A DNA stretch of 64,000 nt from Rhizobium sp. BK313 (lineage in GTDB: Bacteria; Pseudomonadota; Alphaproteobacteria; Rhizobiales; Rhizobiaceae), in assembly GCF_014193655.1 (NCBI RefSeq), contig NZ_JACHZQ010000003.1, forward strand, positions 248,001 through 312,000, written 5' to 3'. Numbering within the stretch: position 1 is the first letter of the stretch; every line of letters begins with the position of its first letter. The position numbers and the translations under genes were made by a program. The notes under the pieces were generated by a model. That model made no database searches and was not told the origin of the DNA. It saw only the letters and a list, made by a program, of their open reading frames with translations. Positions 33,658 to 42,470 of this stretch are shown here, piece by piece.

Positions 33658-34103
33658 CCGGTAATTCCCTCTCGGCCTCTGATGACCATCATTGTCCCGG
33701 TCATGGAGGCAATCAGCTTGGCAGGCCCGTCGCCGATGGCATAGGCCCTTCCGTCGGCAACGATGATGGTGGTGCCGGGCTTGGTGATTTCGCCGCGAAA
33801 GAGAAAACGCTCGCCGCGCCCCGGCGACATCAGATTGACCTTGAACTCGATGGTAAGGATCGAAGCCGAAGGATCGATGACGCTGTAGGCAGCGAAACCA
33901 CAGGCCGAATCCAGCGCGGCCGCAACGATGCCGGCATGCAGGATGCCATGCTGCTGCGTCAGCTTCACGTCGAACGGCAGTTCGATCTCGACCATGCCAT
34001 GCTCGACGCGCGTGAGCTCCGCGCCGATCGTTGCCATCGCCGCCTGCCGCTCGAAACTTGTCCGAATGCGCGCCCGAAAGTCGCCGCTGTTTTCCCCGGT
34101 CAT
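33654..34103 (-). CDS. PaaI family hotdog-fold thioesterase
   Basis: The 149-residue product has the hotdog fold with the PaaI/YdiI pattern: MVEIELPFDVKLTQQHGILHAG followed by AALDSACGFAAYS with the catalytic Asp, and ILTIEFKVNLMSPG. Such enzymes hydrolyse acyl-CoA thioesters, often aromatic ones. I chose the ATG at 34103 because AAAGGGAACAGG precedes it. It is coupled to the MTA/SAH-nucleosidase-like gene by a four-base overlap. The acyl substrate is unknown. Confidence 0.9.
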   Translation of the reverse strand: MTGENSGDFRARIRTSFERQAAMATIGAELTRVEHGMVEIELPFDVKLTQQHGILHAGIVAAALDSACGFAAYSVIDPSASILTIEFKVNLMSPGRGERFLFRGEITKPGTTIIVADGRAYAIGDGPAKLIASMTGTMMVIRGREGITG

Positions 34104-34261
34104 CCTGTTCCCTTTCGCGGGTGCGAAATTGGCATGGCAGGGTAATTTGGACAAGGGTTATGCGGTGGAATTCGACCTTAGGAATGATGGGCCATCGACA
34201 TTGTTTTCCCACGATGATCGGTTTTCAGTATGTTCATCAAGAAATTGGAGATGGAACCGAG

Positions 34262-35338
34262 ATGACGACGATCCTGCAATCGGCGAAAGCCTACGAAACC
34301 TGGATGCGGACGCAGCTTGGCGCTGATCTCGACGAATCCGATCTCGACAAGAAATACAAAAAGATGAAGAGCGGCGGTTTCGTCTTCCTCCGGGCCACCT
34401 ATTGGCGCTGGGCCGAGACGATCTTCGACATTTGCCCTGATCTTGCGAGCGCTCCGCAAGTGCTGGCCATTGGCGATACACATCTGGAGAATTTCGGCAC
34501 ATGGCGCGACGATGAGGGGCGGCTGGTCTGGGGCGCCAACGATTTCGACGATGCCGCCGTCATGCCCTATGCGCTCGATCTCGTGCGCCTGACTGCGAGC
34601 GCGATCCTGGCGCGGAACGACGCCGACTTGCCGCCGCGCGCCATCGCCGAAGCGATCCTCGGCGGCTATCGCCGCGGGCTGAAAGCGCCGTCGCCGGTCA
34701 TTCTTGAACGTGATTACAAATGGCTGCGCAACGCCGTGATCCTCTCCGATGCCGAGCGCAAGGCATTCTGGGACAAATACCGTGATCTGCCGCCCCCGGC
34801 CAAACCGGTGCCTACGCCTTATGTTGAAGCGCTGCGGCGGTCGCTGCCGGATGAGGAGCTCCCTTTCGTCGCCAAGCCGCGCACGGCCGGCACCGGCAGC
34901 CTCGGCCGCCCACGCTTCATTGCCGACGTCGAGTGGCGCGGCGGGCCGGTCATCCGCGAGGTCAAAGCGCTCGCCCAGTCCGCATGGTCACTCCGGCACA
35001 ATCCGTCGGATACGATGATCCGCACGGCCGTCATCGCCTCAGGCCGTGCCCGCTCTCCCGATCCGCGTTACCAGGTGACCGACAACCTGCTGGTCCGCCG
35101 CCTGTCGCCGAATAGCCGCAAGATCGAAGTTGAAGGCGATGCGCAGATTCTGCTGTCGCCGGCTATGCTCGACTTGATGGGCCTCGAGATCGCCAATTGC
35201 CATTCCGACGACGCGTCGTGCGTTCCTGGGATTCTGGCGGATCTCGATAAGCGGGAGGTGGACTGGCTGAGGAACTCCGCCAGGGCGGCTGCGGCTGCGA
35301 TCAGTATGGAGCAGGCGGAGTTCGCGATGAAGGGCTAG
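34262..35338 (+). CDS. DUF2252 domain-containing protein (kinase-like fold)
   Basis: The 358-residue protein matches DUF2252. It has the signature IGDTHLENFGTW (about residues 68-79) and VWGANDFDDAAVMPY (about 85-99), which recall the HxD and DxD loops of aminoglycoside-phosphotransferase/protein-kinase-like folds. A middle section rich in PPPAKPVPTPY follows. No DUF2252 protein in this context has a firm role that I know. It is divergent from the thioesterase/nucleosidase pair and is followed by a RIME-like repeat. Confidence 0.88.
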   Translation: MTTILQSAKAYETWMRTQLGADLDESDLDKKYKKMKSGGFVFLRATYWRWAETIFDICPDLASAPQVLAIGDTHLENFGTWRDDEGRLVWGANDFDDAAVMPYALDLVRLTASAILARNDADLPPRAIAEAILGGYRRGLKAPSPVILERDYKWLRNAVILSDAERKAFWDKYRDLPPPAKPVPTPYVEALRRSLPDEELPFVAKPRTAGTGSLGRPRFIADVEWRGGPVIREVKALAQSAWSLRHNPSDTMIRTAVIASGRARSPDPRYQVTDNLLVRRLSPNSRKIEVEGDAQILLSPAMLDLMGLEIANCHSDDASCVPGILADLDKREVDWLRNSARAAAAAISMEQAEFAMKG

Positions 35339-35436
35339 AGCGGTTCAGCTTTTCACGGAAACGCAGAACCGCTCTATCTTTTTGTTTTTTCGCAATGCCG
35401 GACGGAAAACCGCTTCGCACTGTTCCTGGAATTGCT
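35337..35436. repeat. RIME-like repeat (copy 1, inverted)
   Basis: It starts with AGAGCGGTTCAGC directly at the DUF2252 stop codon, contains AGAACCGCTCT and GACGGAAAACCGCTTCGCAC, and ends CTGGAATTGCT. Read backwards it aligns with the copies at 37270 and 49169. The outer AGAGCGGTTC/GAACCGCTCT palindrome can fold into a hairpin and may end the DUF2252 transcript. Confidence 0.75.
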
Positions 35437-35456
35437 CTAGTCCGGCAAAAAATCGG

Positions 35457-36257
35457 TCAATACCCGGCGGCTTCCAGGATCAGATGGGCGATCGTATCGG
35501 GATGCGAGATCAGCGAGAGATGGCTTGCCTTCACCTCGATGGTCTTGGCGCCCATGCGCTTGGCCATGAAGCGTTCCAGATCCGGATTGATCGTCCTGTC
35601 TTCGGTGGAGACCGCATACCAGCTGGGCTTGGTGTGCCAGGCGGCTTGAGTCGTCTTCCCGGTCAGCAAAGCCTTTTGGAACGGCTGCTGCACGGCATAA
35701 AGCACCTCTGCCTTGGCCTTGGGCAGGTCGCCGGCGAAGTCGCGCAGGAAGGCTTCCTCAGTCAGTCGTCCTTCGTCGCCATCGAAGACAATGCCTGCCG
35801 ATGCCGGAGGCGTCGGATATGTCTTGGCGAGCGCCGTATAATCTTCGCCTGCATCCGGTGCGCGGGCTGCGACATAGACCAGAGAAGAGACCTTCGGATG
35901 CACACCGGCTTCCGTCACGATCATGCCGGAGAAGGAATGGCCGACAAAGACAGTCGGGCCGTCCTGGCGATCGAGAACGCGCTGTGCCGATGCCACCGCT
36001 TCGGGAAGCGTCGTCAACGGATTCTGCACCGCCGTGCAGTTCAGCCCCTTGGCCTGCAGCCGCGCGATGACTTCCGTCCAGCAGGAGCCGTCTGCGAAGA
36101 GCCCATGTACAAAGACGACGTTGCGAGCCTTCGGTGGTGCCGGGATCGCCGCGCCCGAGGCCGGTTTGCTGGCGGCCATGCCGCGCGTGGAAATTAGGGA
36201 GGCGGCGGCGCCGGCAACGAGCGCGGTCGAGAAATTCCGTCTGGTCATCATCATCAT
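35457..36257 (-). CDS. Tat-exported alpha/beta hydrolase
   Basis: The 266-residue product begins with a twin-arginine signal (MTRRNFSTALVAGAAASLISTRGMA), so it is likely exported folded to the periplasm. The mature part has the alpha/beta-hydrolase pattern: VVFVHGLFADGS (oxyanion HG), the nucleophile elbow GHSFSG, and a late His in ASHLSLISHPD. Relatives in rhizobia are annotated as hydrolases of unknown ester substrates. A run of four ATG codons marks the start (36246-36257). It is divergent from a GntR regulator across three matching motifs and is probably regulated by it. Confidence 0.92.
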   Translation of the reverse strand: MMMMTRRNFSTALVAGAAASLISTRGMAASKPASGAAIPAPPKARNVVFVHGLFADGSCWTEVIARLQAKGLNCTAVQNPLTTLPEAVASAQRVLDRQDGPTVFVGHSFSGMIVTEAGVHPKVSSLVYVAARAPDAGEDYTALAKTYPTPPASAGIVFDGDEGRLTEEAFLRDFAGDLPKAKAEVLYAVQQPFQKALLTGKTTQAAWHTKPSWYAVSTEDRTINPDLERFMAKRMGAKTIEVKASHLSLISHPDTIAHLILEAAGY

Positions 36258-36427
36258 CGTGATCCTTATGGCGTCGAGGACAAATGGGCGACAGAAAGCC
36301 GTCCGCGCCGGATGTCGGAGCGGTGAGCTTCTGGAGGGTTTTGTATTTCTGCGAGCGGCATTCTGCCCTTATACACGGATCAAATGCGCCCCGTCTTGCA
36401 TTCCGGCTGAGTATCGAGGCTGCTTTT

Positions 36428-36437
36428 GTGTATGCAA
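36428..36437. promoter_or_regulatory. GntR-type operator motif 1 (GTGTATGCAA)
   Basis: Read on the minus strand this is TTGCATACAC, close to motif 3 at 36552. It is embedded in a 22-base dyad, TGCTTTTG-N6-CAAAAGCA (36421-36442), and a further TGCTTTTG half lies at 36454-36461. It sits in the 331-base region between the divergent hydrolase and GntR genes, which otherwise shows no gene. Confidence 0.6.
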
Positions 36438-36520
36438 AAGCATCCCCGTTGAGTGCTTTTGTATTCTTAAAAACGATATCTGTCAACAATTGGATGCGTA
36501 ACCGTTGCGTGATGAGTTAT

Positions 36521-36530
36521 TTGCATGCAA
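36521..36530. promoter_or_regulatory. GntR-type operator motif 2 (TTGCATGCAA)
   Basis: The ten bases are the centre of a perfect 12-base palindrome TTTGCATGCAAA (36520-36531), about 58 bases upstream of the GntR ATG. It matches the motif 1 and 3 pattern TTGCAT-R-CAA. Confidence 0.6.
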
Positions 36531-36551
36531 AGATGAGGCATGCGAATGTTT

Positions 36552-36561
36552 TTGCATACAA
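36552..36561. promoter_or_regulatory. GntR-type operator motif 3 (TTGCATACAA)
   Basis: This motif lies 27 bases upstream of the GntR ATG within TGTTTTTGCATACAAGCG, which matches the complement of the motif 1 dyad at about 13 of 14 positions. Binding here would repress the regulator's own gene. Confidence 0.6.
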
Positions 36562-36588
36562 GCGACAATGGACATCGGAGAAGCAGGA

Positions 36589-37269
36589 ATGACGGATGGA
36601 TCAGATGACACGACTGAGGATCGCGAGTTGTTGTCCGATCGTATCCGCAACGCGCTGGCGGATGAGATCGCGACGGGTAAGCTGAAAGCGGGTGCTGCAC
36701 TGGACGAGCAGCACCTTGCCGATCGCTTCGGCGCCTCGCGCACCCCCGTTCGCGAGGCATTAAGGCAACTTGCGGCGAATGGTCTAGTCGAAGTGCGGGC
36801 GCGGCGCGGGGTCGTCGTCTCCCGTATGACCCCCGAGCGCATCATGGACATGTTCGAGACGGTAGCCGAAATCGAGGCTATGTGCGTAAGGCTCGCCACC
36901 TATCGCATCACGCCTCTGGAGCGTAGCCACCTGATCGAACTGCACGATGCATCCGAAGCTATCGTGAAAAATGGCGATTTCGATGCCTATGACAATTTCA
37001 ATCGCGCATTCCACGAGGCGATCTATCACGCGACCCACAACAGCTTCCTCGCTGAACAGGCGATCGCGATACGCAATCGTCTGATGGCCTTCCGCCGCGC
37101 TCAATTGCAGCAGGAACAGCGCCTCGATCGATCCTGGGCGGAGCATGAAGCCATCATGCAGGCAATCGCAGAAGGTGACGGGGAAATGGCGTCGCGGCGC
37201 ATGCGGGCGCATATGCTGAATGCAGCGACGGCGTTGCGGCGCTTCATTGAAGCCAACAAGCTCGCTTAA
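36589..37269 (+). CDS. GntR family transcriptional regulator, FCD (FadR-type) domain
   Basis: The 226-residue protein has an N-terminal winged HTH (LSDRIRNALADEIATGKLKAG, then DRFGASRTPVREALRQLAANGLVE) and a C-terminal all-helical FCD domain with the metal-site residues in FNRAFHEAIYHATHN and WAEHEAIMQAI. FCD regulators sense small organic acids. I chose the ATG at 36589 (GGAG nine bases upstream); an in-frame ATG at 36568 is possible. It is divergent from a Tat-exported hydrolase. Three TTGCAT-R-CAA motifs lie between them. Confidence 0.93.
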   Translation: MTDGSDDTTEDRELLSDRIRNALADEIATGKLKAGAALDEQHLADRFGASRTPVREALRQLAANGLVEVRARRGVVVSRMTPERIMDMFETVAEIEAMCVRLATYRITPLERSHLIELHDASEAIVKNGDFDAYDNFNRAFHEAIYHATHNSFLAEQAIAIRNRLMAFRRAQLQQEQRLDRSWAEHEAIMQAIAEGDGEMASRRMRAHMLNAATALRRFIEANKLA

Positions 37270-37366
37270 GCAGTTCCAGGAGAAGTGCGAAGCGGTTTTC
37301 CGTCCGGAATTGCGTGAAAACAAAGAGAGCGGTTCGGAGATTCAATGAAGAGCTGAATCGCTCTAA
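37270..37366. repeat. RIME-like repeat (copy 2)
   Basis: It runs from GCAGTTCCAGGAGAAGTGCG through GAAGCGGTTTTCCGTCCGG and GAGAGCGGTTCGG to GCTGAATCGCTCTAA, collinear with copy 3 at 49169 and the complement of copy 1 at 35337. It begins at the GntR stop codon and ends before the minus-strand DUF1513 gene. Confidence 0.75.
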
Positions 37367-37378
37367 GCAGCGTCCGGA

Positions 37379-38473
37379 TCAGCCGCGGGCGATACGCACG
37401 ATGTGCTGGTCCCAGGCGACGTCGCTGTGCTCGCCCAGGAAATCGCCGTCATAGGACGATACCGCAAACCCATGCTCGGCCGGCGCGATGCCCGCTGCAT
37501 CGGCGATGCTTTCCACTTTCAGCACCGCCCCGGTCTTCGCATCGAGCGTCACCGACGTGCCTTCGACCGGTGATGTGACGCCGACAAGGTTGTCGGCACG
37601 GTTGACGGCGATGGCGCCGATATAGTTTCCGAGGGCACGAGTGGTGTCGTCGGGCAGGGGGACGAAGGTCAGGTCCTCTCCCTTGGAGAAATGGCCGATG
37701 AGCGGCGGCAGGTCGTTGCGATGGCCCTCATATTGGCAGGCGAACCAGATGCGGCCTTGGGCGTCGATGTCGACATGCCGGGTAGACACCTGGGCATATT
37801 GCGGCGGCAAGGCGTGCTTCTCGATCAGTCGGCCGGTTGCCGCGTCGATCAGCGTCAGCGACGGCTCCATATGGTCGAGGTTGAGCTTGGTGCGGCCGAA
37901 ATCCGGATGGGTCTCGATGCCGCCATTGGCGACGATCAACAACTTCCCGTCGTCGGAAACCGTCATGTCATGCGGGCCGGTGCCATAGGTTTCGTATTCG
38001 CCGATGCGCGTAAAGCGATTGCGGGCGTCGTAGATACCGATCATGCCCCTGTTGTCGTCGAAGTCGTTCTCGCTGGCATAAAGCAGCTTTCCGTCGGGGG
38101 AAAACGTGCCATGGCCGTAGAAATGCCGGCCTTCGCGCGAGGCGATGACGATGGGCTCACCCTTGTTCCATGGGTCGAAGATCATAGCATAGGTGCCGGG
38201 CCGGCGGGCGAAGGCGACGGTTTTGCCGGTCACCTTTGAAAAGGCCATGCCATGGGCGCGCGCCGGCAAAGCCACCTGATCGATGATCTGGCCGCGCTCG
38301 GTGACCGTCGCCACGGCGAAGGAACCGTCTGACGCGCGGATGCCGGAGGCAAAGACCGCATCGGCCCGCTCCAGCGCCATCAGCATACCGGGCTTCAAGG
38401 CCGCCAGGAACGTCAGCCCCGCCGCCTTCACGAAGGCTCTGCGATCGATCAGCGCGCTTCGCATTGCCATCAA
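37379..38473 (-). CDS. DUF1513 domain-containing protein, Tat-exported
   Basis: The 364-residue protein starts with a twin-arginine-type signal (DRRAFVKAAGLTFLAALKPGMLMA). The rest shows the repeating beta-blade look of a seven-bladed propeller: GHGTFSPDGKLLYAS, GTGPHDMTVSDDGKLLIVANGG and STRHVDIDAQGRIWFACQ. DUF1513 proteins are a regular last member of imelysin/di-heme oxidoreductase operons and have no proven activity that I know. Its ATG overlaps the imelysin stop by four bases, so it is translated with that gene. Confidence 0.92.
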   Translation of the reverse strand: MMAMRSALIDRRAFVKAAGLTFLAALKPGMLMALERADAVFASGIRASDGSFAVATVTERGQIIDQVALPARAHGMAFSKVTGKTVAFARRPGTYAMIFDPWNKGEPIVIASREGRHFYGHGTFSPDGKLLYASENDFDDNRGMIGIYDARNRFTRIGEYETYGTGPHDMTVSDDGKLLIVANGGIETHPDFGRTKLNLDHMEPSLTLIDAATGRLIEKHALPPQYAQVSTRHVDIDAQGRIWFACQYEGHRNDLPPLIGHFSKGEDLTFVPLPDDTTRALGNYIGAIAVNRADNLVGVTSPVEGTSVTLDAKTGAVLKVESIADAAGIAPAEHGFAVSSYDGDFLGEHSDVAWDQHIVRIARG

Positions 38474-39579
38474 TCCCCGTCGGCAAAGGAGAAGCCGGCC
38501 GAAAGGCCGATCGCGCCCCCGTAGTCGTCACTGAAGCCGGTGGTGAGGTCGCGGCTGACATTGAGGAGCTTGTCGATTTTGGCGCGCTCGGCATCATTGC
38601 CGATCGCCGCTTCGATATCGGGATTGACCGTAGGTGCGGTCAGGGTCAGCTCCTTCAGCAGAGTGTCGATCTTGTCAGCGATGTTGCGCTTGTCGGCGGG
38701 CAGGAGGGTGGCCATGTCGGCCCTTTCCCAGAGCGTCTTCAGCCCTTCGAGATTGCCTGACAGCGATGTCCAGGTGTTGCCGGAGCGCCAGTAGATTGCC
38801 ATTTTCGGCCGTGCCGCCGCGGGGTCGCCCTTGTAGAAAGTTTCGAGCCGCTGATCCCGGACGTTCTCCGCACCGTGCACGAGGATGCCGAGCAGCGCCG
38901 TCACGGCTTCCTTGTTGTCCATGAAATCGTCGCTCGTCTTGCCGGGGTTCTTCCAGGACTTCTGTACGCCGTTCGGATCGTCCCACTCGTCGGCGATGTC
39001 CTTGGTGGTGTTTTCGATATTGCCGGCGACGGCCGCACCATAGCGGCAGCGGAATCCCTCTTTTTCGGTGCTGAGAACGCTGGAGCCGTTGCCATAGAGC
39101 ACATATTCCAGCGCCGTCAGGCTCATCAGCGCCACGCTCTTGCCGGCGACCGCCTCGACCGTGGTGTCGTGCTCGTCGGACTTGGTGATCAGCGCCTGCA
39201 CTTGTCTCAAGCCGACGCCCTTGCGGTCGGGATAGAAGAGGATGTGTTCGAAGCGGTTCTTCTCGATGATCGGCCCGGTCTGCACGATCTCGATACGCGA
39301 CCAGCTTTTGACCGTATCGCCGAAGGCGGACTGGGCATTGGCGAGGTTCGCGGCAGAGGGATCGGCGCAGAGTGCCTTCATCGCCGTGGTCAGCTTCGAG
39401 GCGCTGTCATGCATGGCCCGATATCCGGGGCGGATGACGTCGTCGACCGCCTTCTGCAACACCGCCGGCACCGCCGCTTCATTCAGACCGGCGCCGTTGG
39501 TTGTCGCTTCCTGGGCGGCGGCGGGCAGCACTGCGAGGCTGAAAAGAAGGCTTGCCGCGAGAGGTTTCCAGTGGCGCAT
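38470..39579 (-). CDS. Imelysin family protein (second paralogue, motif degenerate)
   Basis: The 369-residue product has a cleavable signal (ending VLPAAAQEA) and a helical imelysin (peptidase M75) domain. At the site where the first paralogue has GYHAIEF, this one has LTALEYVLYG: the Glu is kept but the motif His is Thr. Metal binding through the classic G-x-H-x-x-E site is therefore likely changed. It starts on the last base of the di-heme oxidoreductase stop region and overlaps DUF1513 by four bases. It is the third gene of a four-gene operon. Confidence 0.92.
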   Translation of the reverse strand: MRHWKPLAASLLFSLAVLPAAAQEATTNGAGLNEAAVPAVLQKAVDDVIRPGYRAMHDSASKLTTAMKALCADPSAANLANAQSAFGDTVKSWSRIEIVQTGPIIEKNRFEHILFYPDRKGVGLRQVQALITKSDEHDTTVEAVAGKSVALMSLTALEYVLYGNGSSVLSTEKEGFRCRYGAAVAGNIENTTKDIADEWDDPNGVQKSWKNPGKTSDDFMDNKEAVTALLGILVHGAENVRDQRLETFYKGDPAAARPKMAIYWRSGNTWTSLSGNLEGLKTLWERADMATLLPADKRNIADKIDTLLKELTLTAPTVNPDIEAAIGNDAERAKIDKLLNVSRDLTTGFSDDYGGAIGLSAGFSFADGD

Positions 39580-41138
39580 CAGAGGGACTCCAGAAAATTG
39601 ATGAGGGCTTGCCTGTCGCCCTGCGGCAGGTTTGCGAAGTTATTGCGGGCCTTTTCCGCCTCTCCTCCATGCCAGAGGATGGCTTCGGTGAGTGTGCGGG
39701 CGCGGCCGTCATGCAGATAGGCTTGCTGGCCGCTGACCGTTTGCGTCAGGCCTATACCCCAGAGCGGCGGCGTGCGCCAATCGCGTCCGGATGCCACGCC
39801 GACCTGCTGGCCGTCCGAGAGTCCGTCGCCCATGTCGTGCAGCAGGAAGTCTGAATAGGGCCAGATGAGCTGAAAGGCCTGCGCCGTGGCCTTGCCGTCA
39901 CTACCCTTGAGATCGTCGCGGGTGACGAATTTCGGCGTGTGACAGGCAGCGCAGCCGGATTGATAGAACATTTCCTTGCCGTGCAGCACATCGGGAAAGC
40001 TCGCCTTGCGGCGCGCGGGTACTGCGAGGTTTTCGGAATAGAAAGTGACGAGATCGAGGATCGGGCCTGGTGCTTCCGTATCGCCAAGACGCTTCTGCAC
40101 GCCGGTCGGCATGGCGAGACAATGCGGTTCTTTAGCGGTGCAGTCGCCATACGCGTTCGGCTGATCGGGCGTGGAAATGCCGATATCGTTGACGAAGGCG
40201 TCTGCTACCTGGTCGCGCACGGTGGCGTTCTGTGCTTTCCAGCCGAAACGGCCGATCGCGAGCTGGCCGCTGCGATGATCGCGGACGATGGCGGCGCGGC
40301 CGCGAATGCCGTCGCCGTTCTTGTCGTCGGGATCGGCGTGAGCGAGGATATCGGCATCGGGAATGGCCTCGATCAGGCCGAGGCCGATCATCGGCGGTGC
40401 GACGCGCGGCGAGACCGTCGTTGCCTGCCCGAGCGGACCGTAGGCGAGGTCGGTCACCGCATAGTGCGGTTTGCGCAGCGAAACGGTTTCGCCGCCCGCC
40501 AGCGTCACTGTTTCCTCGGTGTAGGCAACGGCTACCTTGCCCTCTGCAGCAAGGCCAGGCACGGCGAGATCCTGCAACTGCACGCCATAGGTCGGATCCG
40601 GTAAATTGATCGTCTTGAAATCCTTGACGGCCTGTTCCTCTTCCGGCGTGATCGCCGGCCGCGCCAGTCGCAGCACCATCGACGTGGCAGGGGCTCCCGC
40701 CGTCTCAGGCGGATGGCCTCGGCCGTCCCTGATATGACAGCTCTGGCAGGAACGCGCGTTGAACAACGGCCCCAGCCCGTCGGTTGCCTGCGTGGAGGAG
40801 GGCGAGGAGACCCAGAGCTGGCGAAACAGCGCGTTGCCGAGATGGAAATTCTCTTCGCGCTCCAGGCCCAGATTGGCGGAAGGCTGGGAAAAAATATTGC
40901 GGCTTACAGGGGCGATCGACGTTGTTGCGCCACTCTCCATCGCCTCATAGGGCTCGGCCTTGGAAAAATCCGCAGTCGGACGGGTGACGTCCTGGACCCT
41001 CTTCAGGGTATCGGCAGAGAGATCGGTGCGGACGGTCGGGAAATTCAGCACATCGGCTGCCGCCAGCGTTACGGCAAAAACCACAAAGCCCGCTGCGAGG
41101 GCGGGCAGGAATGCGCTGCTAACCGGAATGCGGATCAT
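39579..41138 (-). CDS. Di-heme thiol oxidoreductase family protein (DUF1111)
   Basis: The 519-residue periplasmic protein has an N-terminal export/anchor segment and two c-type heme sites, CQSCH at 131-135 and CAACH at 396-400, the DUF1111 pattern. GRGHPPETAG follows the first site and GWKAQNATVRDQ precedes the second. Homologues lie between two imelysins in iron-regulated clusters and are thought to take part in iron or heme acquisition redox steps; the reaction is not proven. It starts 45 bases after the first imelysin and shares one base with the second. Confidence 0.95.
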   Translation of the reverse strand: MIRIPVSSAFLPALAAGFVVFAVTLAAADVLNFPTVRTDLSADTLKRVQDVTRPTADFSKAEPYEAMESGATTSIAPVSRNIFSQPSANLGLEREENFHLGNALFRQLWVSSPSSTQATDGLGPLFNARSCQSCHIRDGRGHPPETAGAPATSMVLRLARPAITPEEEQAVKDFKTINLPDPTYGVQLQDLAVPGLAAEGKVAVAYTEETVTLAGGETVSLRKPHYAVTDLAYGPLGQATTVSPRVAPPMIGLGLIEAIPDADILAHADPDDKNGDGIRGRAAIVRDHRSGQLAIGRFGWKAQNATVRDQVADAFVNDIGISTPDQPNAYGDCTAKEPHCLAMPTGVQKRLGDTEAPGPILDLVTFYSENLAVPARRKASFPDVLHGKEMFYQSGCAACHTPKFVTRDDLKGSDGKATAQAFQLIWPYSDFLLHDMGDGLSDGQQVGVASGRDWRTPPLWGIGLTQTVSGQQAYLHDGRARTLTEAILWHGGEAEKARNNFANLPQGDRQALINFLESL

Positions 41139-41183
41139 CTGGATCAGGGCGGCAGCATCGTCGGATGCCGCCGCCCTCCTTTA

Positions 41184-42470
41184 TTACTTCTTGAAGACGG
41201 CGTTAGGATTATCCAGGCTGTCCGAGCCTTCAAGCTTGATCGTGCCCAGATCGAGGTCGGCGACGACGCGCTGGATGCTCTTCGTCTGGTCGAGCAGGCC
41301 GTCGATTGCCTTCTGAACGGTGGCGTTGCCGACCGTGTTGCCTTCGGCAATCATCTGGTCGTACTTCTCGACCGTCTCGCCACGATGAACCATGGCCTTC
41401 ATGGCAGCGAGCGTAGCGTTCAGCTTGCCTTCCATCTCCTTGTCCAGCGCCTTGTCTTTGGCGGCGACTAGCTGGTGCAGCGACGGACCCTTCATCCTGG
41501 TGCCGTCGACGCGCGTATAGTTGCCGTTGTAGGCCGCAGCGATGCCGATGGCGGCATTGTTGTGGGAGTTGTAGGTGTTGTCTGAGAAGCAATCGTGCTC
41601 CTGCTCGGGATCGTGCAGCAGCAGGCCGAGCTTCATGCGCTCGCCGGCGAGTTCGCCATAGGAGAGCGAGCCCATGCCCGTCAGGATGGCGGCAAGTCCA
41701 GCCTTCGGATCGGCTTCGACATGCTTGGTGGCTTCGCCGTGCGGCGCCCAGTCATTGGTCATTTCCTGCAGGTCGGAGACGAGCAGTGTCGAGGCCGATT
41801 TCAGATATTCGGCGCGACGATCGCAATTGCCGTGCGTGCAGTTCTTCAGGTCGTAGTCGGTGGCAGGACGCTCGCCGGCGCCCGGACCGGTGCCATGCAG
41901 ATCCTGGCCCCAAAGCAGAAATTCGATGGCGTGGTAGCCGGTCGCGACATTGGCTTCGACACCACCGGCCTGCTGCAGCGTGCCGGAGAGGAATTCCGGC
42001 GTCAGATGCGAAGCGTCGACATCCTTGCCGTTGATCTTGATTGTCTTGTTGGCAATGACGTTGGCGACATAAAGTGAATTCTCATCGCTCTCGGTGCCAT
42101 AGGAGGCGTCGACATAATCGATGAGGCCTTCATCCAGCGGCCAGGAATTCACCTTGCCTTCCCAATCATCAACGATCGGATTGCCGAAGCGGTAGACTTC
42201 CGTCTGCTCGTAGGGAACGCGCGCCTTGATCCAGGCGGCCTGGGCGGCCTTCAGCGTCTTGTCGCTGGGATTGGCAAGCAGCGCGTCGATCGCCTTGTCC
42301 AGGGTTTGCGCCGTAGTCAGTGAATCCTGGTACTTGGCATGAGCCACCTCTGCATAATGCTTGATGATGGCGGCCGGCTCGGGAGCGGCCGCAAGCGCCG
42401 GAAGGCTGGACATGGCGGTCGAAGCGACGGCCAGCGCCAGGGCGGCGCCAAAATTGACTTTCAGTTTCAT
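41184..42470 (-). CDS. Imelysin family, iron-regulated (IrpA/EfeO-like, peptidase M75 domain)
   Basis: The 428-residue protein has a signal peptide (cleavage after about residue 28, SLPALAAA) and the imelysin helical bundle, with the G-x-H-x-x-E motif GYHAIE at 178-183 and RVPYEQTEVYRFGNP near 84. These proteins bind metal in the periplasm and are induced by iron starvation in other bacteria; protease activity is doubted. I chose the ATG at 42470 because GGAGAGGATC precedes it. A TTGACA box lies 73 bases upstream on this strand. It is the first gene of a four-gene operon running to 37379. Confidence 0.95.
   Translation of the reverse strand: MKLKVNFGAALALAVASTAMSSLPALAAAPEPAAIIKHYAEVAHAKYQDSLTTAQTLDKAIDALLANPSDKTLKAAQAAWIKARVPYEQTEVYRFGNPIVDDWEGKVNSWPLDEGLIDYVDASYGTESDENSLYVANVIANKTIKINGKDVDASHLTPEFLSGTLQQAGGVEANVATGYHAIEFLLWGQDLHGTGPGAGERPATDYDLKNCTHGNCDRRAEYLKSASTLLVSDLQEMTNDWAPHGEATKHVEADPKAGLAAILTGMGSLSYGELAGERMKLGLLLHDPEQEHDCFSDNTYNSHNNAAIGIAAAYNGNYTRVDGTRMKGPSLHQLVAAKDKALDKEMEGKLNATLAAMKAMVHRGETVEKYDQMIAEGNTVGNATVQKAIDGLLDQTKSIQRVVADLDLGTIKLEGSDSLDNPNAVFKK

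Noticed and set aside
37270..37366. Open frames through the RIME-like repeats that give similar peptides
   Set aside because: The shared peptides (..GRKTASHFSWNC..) are translations of the repeat, not genes.
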